From Bacillota bacterium (GTDB lineage: Bacteria; Bacillota; Bacilli; Alicyclobacillales; Alicyclobacillaceae), in contig JAKAXI010000158.1 of the NCBI GenBank assembly GCA_021816665.1, forward strand, positions 1-5,656: a stretch of DNA of 5,656 bases, written 5' to 3'. Positions 1-4,389 of this stretch are shown here, one piece after another (position 1 is the first letter of the stretch; each line of letters starts with the position of its first letter). The notes beneath the pieces are model-generated. The model saw only the letters and a list, made by a program, of their open reading frames with translations, was not told where the DNA came from and searched no databases. Both the position numbers and the translations under genes were made by a program.

Positions 1-32
1 CGATCTGAGTGGCCAATCTGGAAGAGTGGGGG

Positions 33-60
33 TTGCAAAATTAGTAGAACGCGGTATAGT
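33..60 (+). promoter_or_regulatory. Candidate sigma-A promoter of abrB
   Basis: TTGCAA at 33-38 and TATAGT at 55-60 are separated by 16 bases, a fair match to the sigma-A consensus (TTGACA, TATAAT). Transcription would start near 67 and give a leader of about 125 bases before the abrB GTG. It is the best-matching pair I found on the plus strand in the first 190 bases. In B. subtilis the region is divergent towards metS; I looked for a leftward promoter and found only a weak pair, so I do not call one. Confidence 0.45.
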
Positions 61-76
61 TGAGTCAATTCAATTT

Positions 77-120
77 TTTGCATGTGCTGATAGTCAGTCC
101 CTAGACATCCAGCATGCAAA
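77..120 (+). repeat. Inverted repeat in the abrB leader
   Basis: TTTGCATG at 77-84 is the exact reverse complement of CATGCAAA at 113-120. Inside it CTG (87-89) pairs with CAG (110-112) after a 2-base bulge, leaving a loop of about 20 bases. It lies downstream of the predicted promoter and upstream of the start codon, so it could be an RNA stem-loop in the leader or a DNA dyad bound by a regulator. An 8-bp palindrome, TTTCGAAA, follows at 125-132; on either strand it matches 6 of 7 bases of the Spo0A box core TGTCGAA. The repeat is seen directly; any regulatory role is inferred. Confidence 0.4.
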
Positions 121-178
121 TCGCTTTCGAAACAAAACCAAAACTGCAAATCCAGCTATGGAAATTATCGGCAAACCC

Positions 179-194
179 GGAGGTGCCCAGAGTG
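179..194 (+). promoter_or_regulatory. Ribosome binding site and GTG start that fix the abrB N-terminus
   Basis: GGAGG at 179-183 lies 8 bases before GTG at 192-194. The resulting protein begins MKSTGIVRKV, which gives the same residue numbering as B. subtilis AbrB. The upstream in-frame ATG at 114 has no Shine-Dalgarno sequence and would add 26 residues unlike the family, so it is not used. Confidence 0.85.
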
Positions 195-431
195 AAGTCA
201 ACAGGTATTGTCCGCAAGGTAGACGAACTCGGTCGCGTAGTCATTCCGATCGAATTGCGCCGGACCCTCGGCATTGGTGAAAAGGACGCACTCGAGATCT
301 ACGTCGACGGCGATCGCATTATTCTAAAGAAATACGAACCCGCCTGCATTTTCTGTGGGCAGGCCGACGAGATCATCCACTTCAAAGGCAAGAACATCTG
401 CCCGTCCTGCATCGCTGAGATGAGTTCCTGA
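192..431 (+). CDS. abrB: Transition-state regulator AbrB (AbrB/SpoVT family) with zinc-finger-like tail
   Basis: This is a 79-residue protein with an N-terminal swapped-hairpin AbrB DNA-binding domain (about residues 1-50), nearly identical to B. subtilis AbrB. The residues known to contact DNA are kept: R8, K9, R15, R23 and R24. AbrB-type proteins are multimeric repressors (or preventers) of post-exponential genes, and spore formers normally silence abrB through Spo0A~P. The C-terminal 29 residues differ from the B. subtilis multimerisation domain. They carry CIFC (C52, C55) and CPSC (C70, C73) about 15 residues apart, an arrangement suited to binding one zinc ion; similar tails occur in AbrB-like proteins of other Firmicutes. 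The gene converges on rsmI with a shared terminator. Family assignment is near certain; naming it the functional AbrB rather than a paralogue such as Abh rests on synteny with yabA and rsmI. Confidence 0.93.
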   Translation: MKSTGIVRKVDELGRVVIPIELRRTLGIGEKDALEIYVDGDRIILKKYEPACIFCGQADEIIHFKGKNICPSCIAEMSS

Positions 432-439
432 GTTACAAG

Positions 440-484
440 CACAAAAAAGGGATGTTCCACAGAGTGGAACATCCCTTTTTTGTG
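440..484. terminator. Bidirectional intrinsic terminator between abrB and rsmI
   Basis: A perfect inverted repeat of 21 bp (440-460 with 464-484) closes a 3-base loop, AGA. Its 12-bp core, GGGATGTTCCAC with its complement, is flanked by six A on the left and six T on the right, so either strand gives a strong hairpin followed by a U-tract. It begins 9 bases after the abrB stop and ends 25 bases past the rsmI stop, so it should terminate both convergent transcripts. Confidence 0.95.
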
Positions 485-508
485 TCCCCTGTTAGGTACG
501 ACTTCGAG

Positions 509-1381
509 TTAAGGCAGTGTCAGGCGGTACAAATCTCGCCTGCGGACACCGTGCGACAGAGCCGCCTCCTGCACCGCTTCGGAGTGACTCATCCCCTCTG
601 CCATGGCGGTTCGCACTGCCGCGACGGCCTGCGCAAGCGACGTTGCTTCAGCAACCCCCTCATCGCTTCTCTGCGACACAGCGGGCGCGAGCACAATGAC
701 GTATTCACCACGCGGCTCAACCTCTTGCACATATTGGGCGAGTTCGGCGAGTGTAGCCCGGGCAAACCCTTCATGTCGCTTCGTCAATTCCTTTGCCAAT
801 ACCGCCTGTCGCTCCGGCCACCGTTCCGCTAGTTTTTCCACAGTGCCGACCAGCCGGTGTGGCGACTCGTACAACACGACCGACCCAAGTGCCCGCTCGA
901 GGTCATCGAGCACCTTCCGAAGTTCGCGGTTGACTCGCGGCAGAAAACCGACAAATGTGAATGGCAGCGACGGTAAACCGCTCGCGACGATGGCTGCCAA
1001 AACGGCACTCGGCCCAGGCACAGGCACAACAGGGACTCCCTGCTCAATCGCCAGGCCGACTGCGTCGTCCCCAGGGTCTGAGATCCCAGGAGTCCCAGCG
1101 TCTGTGACAAGTGCGACCGTTTTGCCTTCACTCCACCAACGCATCAGGTCCGGTGCGCGACCGCGCAGGTTGTGCTCGTGGTAGCTGACAAGCTGCTGCG
1201 GATGGATGTCAAAGTGCGTGAGTAGCTTTCGCGTCTGGCGCGTGTCTTCAGCCGCCACCACATCTGCAGTCCGCAACACGTCAAGCAACCGTAGCGACAC
1301 ATCCTGCAAGTTGCCAATCGGCGTGCTGCAGACGTATAGGCGCGGACCCTCCACCGCGAAACTTGCCACCATCTCCGTCAT
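509..1381 (-). CDS. rsmI: 16S rRNA (cytidine1402-2'-O)-methyltransferase RsmI
   Basis: RsmI uses S-adenosylmethionine to 2'-O-methylate C1402 of 16S rRNA in the ribosomal P site. The 290-residue protein is of normal family length (about 286-292) and has the tetrapyrrole-methylase fold signatures in order: STPIGNLQD (19-27), EDTR (45-48), SYHEHN (66-71), VTDAGTPGISDPG (92-104), PVPGPSA (120-126), GFLPR (145-149), YESPHR (171-176), KELTKRHE (197-204) and GEYVIV (225-230). A helical C-terminal tail follows (about 240-290). The ATG at 1381 has GAGGG (1388-1392 on the plus strand) 6 bases upstream; the ATG three codons later has no spaced Shine-Dalgarno. It is the last gene of the minus-strand operon, 69 bases after yabA across a GC-rich hairpin, and ends at the shared terminator. 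In B. subtilis yabB (trmN6) and yazA sit between yabA and this gene; here they do not. Confidence 0.96.
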   Translation of the reverse strand: MTEMVASFAVEGPRLYVCSTPIGNLQDVSLRLLDVLRTADVVAAEDTRQTRKLLTHFDIHPQQLVSYHEHNLRGRAPDLMRWWSEGKTVALVTDAGTPGISDPGDDAVGLAIEQGVPVVPVPGPSAVLAAIVASGLPSLPFTFVGFLPRVNRELRKVLDDLERALGSVVLYESPHRLVGTVEKLAERWPERQAVLAKELTKRHEGFARATLAELAQYVQEVEPRGEYVIVLAPAVSQRSDEGVAEATSLAQAVAAVRTAMAEGMSHSEAVQEAALSHGVRRRDLYRLTLP

Positions 1382-1397
1382 AGAGAACCCTCACTAG

Positions 1398-1426
1398 AGC
1401 GGCCGGCCATTCGCTGGCCGGCCGCT
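1398..1426. promoter_or_regulatory. GC-only hairpin between yabA and rsmI
   Basis: GCGGCCGGCCA (1399-1409) and its exact complement (1415-1425) form an 11-bp stem around the 5-base loop TTCGC; an A-T pair at 1398/1426 extends it to 12 bp. Ten of the 11 core pairs are G-C. Neither side has a T-run, so it is not a typical intrinsic terminator. In the operon mRNA it ends about 5 bases before the rsmI Shine-Dalgarno. It could protect or mark the 3' end of upstream mRNA, slow read-through, or modulate rsmI translation. The structure is plain; its function is inferred. Confidence 0.6.
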
Positions 1427-1450
1427 TGTCGATGAAGAGCAAACTTCTGC

Positions 1451-1750
1451 TCACTTCTGGAGAAAAGCCATGCAGAACAGACACTCGCCCTCTGTCCGCA
1501 AACTTCCGTACTTAACGTTGCAAATGTGAAATCCCTCTTGGTAGATGCGCAGTAAATTCTCTTTGCCCGGACGTGCCCCATCTCCGTCCGGACGCACCCC
1601 CTGTCGAGCCAACTCCACTTCTTGTTCGAGCCGCTGATTTTCTTCGATCAACGCCAAAATCTTCTCTCGCAAGGCGCCGACCTCTGTGTAGAGTTCTCCA
1701 ATACGCTCCTCGAGATTGGCGACTTCGACGAACAGCGACTGTTTATCCAT
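1451..1750 (-). CDS. yabA: Replication initiation control protein YabA
   Basis: YabA is a negative regulator of chromosome replication initiation in low-GC Gram-positives; it bridges DnaA and the DnaN sliding clamp and limits DnaA cooperativity at oriC. The 99-residue protein has the family's two parts. An N-terminal leucine-zipper-like coiled coil (about 3-50; starts MDKQSLF, contains [12 protein letters not shown]) drives tetramerisation. A C-terminal zinc domain (about 66-99) holds YQEGFHICN and CLFC, with H75, C77, C90 and C93 as metal ligands. B. subtilis YabA is about 119 residues; the difference is a shorter linker between the halves. The start ATG shares its A with the ricT TAA stop (TAATG), so translation is probably coupled; a possible AGGG lies 12 bases upstream. 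Confidence 0.94.
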   Translation of the reverse strand: MDKQSLFVEVANLEERIGELYTEVGALREKILALIEENQRLEQEVELARQGVRPDGDGARPGKENLLRIYQEGFHICNVKYGSLRTEGECLFCMAFLQK

Positions 1751-2409
1751 TACAACACGACGCCCTGTTCTTGGTAGGTGTCATTTTCAAACTTCAGACA
1801 GCACATCAACCGACCGCAGAGGCCGGAAATTTTCGTCGGATTGAGCGAGAGACTTTGGTCTTTTGCCATCCGGATGGAGACGGGATCAAACTCGCCCATC
1901 CATGTGCTACAACACAGAAGCCGCCCGCACGGTCCAATGCCGCCAAGTACTTTGGCTTCGTCGCGCACGCCAATTTGTCGGAGCTCAATTCGAACACGAA
2001 AGACGGACGCCAGGTCCTTCACAAGTTCGCGGAAATCCACACGGCCCTCCGCAGTAAAATAGAAAATGAGTTTATTGCGGTCAAACGTGTACTCTGCGTC
2101 GACCAGCTTCATCTCCAGCTTGTGCGCGGTGACTTTCTCGCGAAAGACGCGCATTGAATCTTGCGCCCGACGGTGATTGTCTTCTACGGTCGCGGCATCC
2201 TTCGCTGTCGCCACGCGCATGACGCGTTTAAGCGGCAACACCACATCGTCATCGCCGACAGCGCGCTCCCCAATCACAACCTCACCGTATTCAACCCCTC
2301 GGGTTGTCTCCACGATGACGTGGTCGTTTCGGTTCAGTTTCTCGTCGCCGGGATCAAAATAGTAGACCTTACCCGCAGGTTTAAACCGAACACCCACTAC
2401 GTTATACAT
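1750..2409 (-). CDS. ricT: PSP1-domain protein RicT (YaaT), lacking the usual C-terminal segment
   Basis: RicT forms the Fe-S RicA–RicF–RicT complex, which in B. subtilis works with RNase Y in mRNA maturation and promotes the Spo0A phosphorelay, competence and biofilm formation. The 219-residue protein begins [20 protein letters not shown], as in the family, and has the PSP1 core with the conserved block [18 protein letters not shown] (121-138). Both cysteine motifs are intact, GPCGRLLCC (C161, C166, C167) and GLCGRLMCC (C198, C203, C204), numbered exactly as in B. subtilis. The protein stops soon after, at [13 protein letters not shown], whereas B. subtilis RicT runs to about 275 residues. 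The ATG at 2409 has AAAGGGGG 7 bases upstream, within the end of holB (8-base overlap). The stop overlaps the yabA start, leaving no room for a frameshifted remainder. Confidence 0.93.
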   Translation of the reverse strand: MYNVVGVRFKPAGKVYYFDPGDEKLNRNDHVIVETTRGVEYGEVVIGERAVGDDDVVLPLKRVMRVATAKDAATVEDNHRRAQDSMRVFREKVTAHKLEMKLVDAEYTFDRNKLIFYFTAEGRVDFRELVKDLASVFRVRIELRQIGVRDEAKVLGGIGPCGRLLCCSTWMGEFDPVSIRMAKDQSLSLNPTKISGLCGRLMCCLKFENDTYQEQGVVL

Positions 2410-3364
2410 TCGCTAACCCCCTTTGCACCCGGATACACATCTGCTCCAAGTTCAAGAGCGGCGCGATATGAGATTGCAGCCGCACCTTTGCGTCTAAAAC
2501 CCGTTCCACGACCGCTGCGATCTGAGCAGGTGTCGCAAGTTTCGCTTGTTCCGACAGTTCTTGCGTAAAGTCGGAGAAGCGAATGTATGCCGATTGGCCA
2601 AGCGCCGTGTGCATGACGTCGCGCAGCCACAGTGATAACAACTGGAGTGCATCTGCAGGGCTTAAACGTCCAGCAGACTTCATGAACATATCTGCAAGCT
2701 CAAGGGGCGATACAGAGCGAGACAGACAACTTCTTGTCCATTGTATCATCGGCGGGACAAAAGCCGCAAACACATCGCCAGGTTCCTCCGGCTGCGTGGA
2801 GCTTTCGGCGTCAGACGCAGGCAACGTTGGCGGATCGGGATCTTCCCAGAGATCGCCCGCATCGATCGTGTACGTAAAGGTCCGCGAGAGAATCGTCGGT
2901 AGCACACCGCGTGCGTGCACGGCCGTAAGCAGTGCGATGACGGGAAGGGCCGGCTCTTCGAGCGTCTTGAGGAGCCTGTTCGCAGCCGCTGGCGTAGCTT
3001 TGTCGATGCCGTGAATGATATAGACTAAAGCGCCTCCGGCGTGCGGTCGTCTACTCAGTCTGCCTTGCAATGCCTCGACCGCAGCTGTTTTGATCCCGCC
3101 GGCAGCGATCCCGTCGAGGACGTGCACGTCTGGGTGATTGCCATCGGTCACGGCTCTGCAGGCCGCGCACTCTCCGCACGGAGCCGGGGATTCTGTGCAA
3201 ACAAGGTACTTAGCCAAATATTCCGTTAGTTTTCTCGAGCGCTCTCGTTCTCCGACAAACAGTTGCGCATGCGGGACGACACCCTGCTCCAACCGATGAT
3301 ATAAGTCAAGCAAAGACTCGCTCTTGACAGGCCACTGCGAGAACGGCCCCAACGTTCGGTTCAC
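2402..3364 (-). CDS. holB: DNA polymerase III delta' subunit HolB
   Basis: Delta' is the rigid arm of the clamp loader that, with delta and tau/gamma, loads the DnaN clamp on primed DNA. With the chosen start the protein has 320 residues (B. subtilis about 329). Visible elements: VVPHAQLF before a degenerate P-loop (VGERERSRK, about 37-45, as expected since delta' does not bind ATP productively); a zinc module with C56, C63, C66 and C69 (CGECAACR); HPDVHVL; the Walker-B/sensor region IHGIDKATPAAANRLLKTLEEP (about 117-138); and SRT (160-162) where the usual SRC motif lies. The C-terminal collar domain is poorly conserved, as is usual. The GTG at 3364 has GAGGG 8 bases upstream and aligns with the B. 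subtilis N-terminus. An in-frame GTG at 3406 would give 334 residues, but its AGGAG is only 2 bases away. Its end overlaps ricT by 8 bases. Confidence 0.92.
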   Translation of the reverse strand: MNRTLGPFSQWPVKSESLLDLYHRLEQGVVPHAQLFVGERERSRKLTEYLAKYLVCTESPAPCGECAACRAVTDGNHPDVHVLDGIAAGGIKTAAVEALQGRLSRRPHAGGALVYIIHGIDKATPAAANRLLKTLEEPALPVIALLTAVHARGVLPTILSRTFTYTIDAGDLWEDPDPPTLPASDAESSTQPEEPGDVFAAFVPPMIQWTRSCLSRSVSPLELADMFMKSAGRLSPADALQLLSLWLRDVMHTALGQSAYIRFSDFTQELSEQAKLATPAQIAAVVERVLDAKVRLQSHIAPLLNLEQMCIRVQRGLANV

Positions 3365-3372
3365 ACCACTCA

Positions 3373-3377
3373 CCCTC
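3373..3377 (-). promoter_or_regulatory. Shine-Dalgarno favouring the shorter holB start
   Basis: The minus strand reads GAGGG here, 8 bases before GTG at 3362-3364. The competing GTG at 3404-3406 has AGGAG (3409-3413) separated by only 2 bases, too close for normal initiation. The distance from the start to the conserved PHAQLF block also matches the B. subtilis protein only with the shorter start. Confidence 0.6.
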
Positions 3378-3414
3378 ACGTCTGTATCTTGTCCTCGTCG
3401 TTTCACGGCTCCTG

Positions 3415-3744
3415 TTAGAACTGCTCAAATTGAGCGACATCAAGGACGAACACGGTAGCCCCGCCGACTTGCACGGTCACTGGGTAAGGAACGTACGACT
3501 CGAGCTGATTGCCCATGGGCGACATCGGCGTCACGACTTGTTCTCGCGACCGACAACTGGCCTGAATTACCCTGAGCACATCGTCCACCTGTTCGTCCTG
3601 CGTACCGATCATAAACGTCGAGTTCCCTGCGTGCAGGAATCCGCCGGTGCTTGCCAACTTCGTCGCCCGGATTCCCTGTTTGACCAAGTTTTGCGCTAGT
3701 CTTGCGCTGTCCTTGTCCTGCACGACTGCCAAGATCAGCTTCAT
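3415..3744 (-). CDS. darA: c-di-AMP receptor DarA (YaaQ, PII-like)
   Basis: DarA is a trimeric PII-like cytosolic protein that binds the second messenger cyclic di-AMP; its downstream target is not settled. The protein has 109 residues, the same as B. subtilis DarA, and begins MKLILAVVQDKDSARL. The ligand-pocket segment is kept: R26 and T28, then TGGFLHAGNSTFMIG (33-47) with G35, F36, L37, N41 and G47. The later blocks SPMG, YVPYPV and VGGATVFVLDVAQFEQF are also conserved. I chose the ATG at 3744 because it has AAAGGGG (3753-3759) 8 bases upstream and matches the family N-terminus; the upstream in-frame start at 3789 would add 15 unrelated residues inside tmk. The tmk stop is 2 bases upstream. 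In B. subtilis yaaR follows; here the next gene is holB. Confidence 0.95.
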   Translation of the reverse strand: MKLILAVVQDKDSARLAQNLVKQGIRATKLASTGGFLHAGNSTFMIGTQDEQVDDVLRVIQASCRSREQVVTPMSPMGNQLESYVPYPVTVQVGGATVFVLDVAQFEQF

Positions 3745-3746
3745 CC

Positions 3747-4379
3747 TCACCACCCCTTTACTGACAACAAATTCGAGACACTCTGCCAAATCTCCTGCTC
3801 TAGCTCGTCAGGCGAAGACAGCGCGTTGAGCACTTTCACTCGCTCTGGTTGCGCTGCGGCGATGTCCAAAAAAGCCTGCCGCACAGTGCTAAAGTATTCA
3901 TCGTCACGCTGTTCGATTCTGTCCACAGCCGCGGCACCGCGCGTCTTTCTGACGCGCACTTTGCTTTCTTCCACTGGCAAGTCAAACAGGAACGTCAGGT
4001 CTGGTGTCAGACCGCCCGTGGCAAAGTGATTCACTTCGCGCACCAGTTCGATCCCGATGCCAAGACCCGCTCCCTGATACGCAATACTCGCGTCGACAAA
4101 GCGGTCGCAAACGACAATTTGACCTTGTTCGAGGGCAGGTCGAATCACCTCACCGACTAGCTGTGCACGAGACGCGGCATACAGTAAGGCCTCCGATTTC
4201 GCGACCATTGATTCCGACTCGGCCGACAAAAGCAACTCTCGAATGACGTCCCCAATCGGTGTGCCGCCAGGCTCACGCGTCCACAGCACGTACTGACCAG
4301 TCGCTTCGAGTCGCGTTTGCAACCTTGTGATCTGCGTGCTCTTGCCTGCCCCATCAATGCCCTCAAATGTGATAAACAC
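3747..4379 (-). CDS. tmk: Thymidylate kinase Tmk
   Basis: Tmk phosphorylates dTMP to dTDP with ATP, an essential step of dTTP synthesis. From the GTG at 4379 the protein has 210 residues (family about 205-215) and begins MFITFEGIDGAGKSTQ. Elements in order: P-loop GIDGAGKST (7-15), TREPGGT (34-40) in the dTMP pocket, CDRFVDASIAYQG (91-103; DR motif) and the LID region RVRKTRGAAAVDRIEQRD (about 142-159). The basic LID and the P-loop without an added arginine are of the bacterial (E. coli-like, type II) kind. The start is uncertain: the GTG has only a distant GAGAGGATGA upstream, while an in-frame ATG at 4439 would add 20 unconserved residues and overlap the preceding gene by 50 bases. Homology favours the GTG. 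The gene is 10 bases after the yaaO-like gene and 2 before darA. Confidence 0.93.
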   Translation of the reverse strand: MFITFEGIDGAGKSTQITRLQTRLEATGQYVLWTREPGGTPIGDVIRELLLSAESESMVAKSEALLYAASRAQLVGEVIRPALEQGQIVVCDRFVDASIAYQGAGLGIGIELVREVNHFATGGLTPDLTFLFDLPVEESKVRVRKTRGAAAVDRIEQRDDEYFSTVRQAFLDIAAAQPERVKVLNALSSPDELEQEIWQSVSNLLSVKGW

Positions 4380-4389
4380 CGGGTCTTCG

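Noticed and set aside
40..73. Leftward promoter for a divergent gene (metS in B. subtilis)
   Set aside because: The minus strand has TTGACT (63-68) but the correctly spaced -10 is ACTAAT, which lacks the two most important first bases. Too weak to call, and the gene itself is outside the window.
26..280. Possible 84-codon gene upstream of and overlapping abrB
   Set aside because: It overlaps the abrB promoter, leader and DNA-binding domain in another frame and resembles nothing; no supporting ribosome binding site.
603..1184. Long plus-strand reading frame of 193 codons opposite rsmI
   Set aside because: It lies wholly antisense to rsmI, its translation is rich in Ser, Arg and Thr with no recognisable motif, and it is explained by codon bias of the real gene.
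1398..1426. Intrinsic terminator between yabA and rsmI
   Set aside because: The stem is strong but no T-run follows on either strand, so it is reported as a hairpin of unknown role instead.
1573..2157. Plus-strand frame of 194 codons opposite yabA and ricT
   Set aside because: It spans two well-recognised minus-strand genes, has no Shine-Dalgarno of note and no family resemblance.
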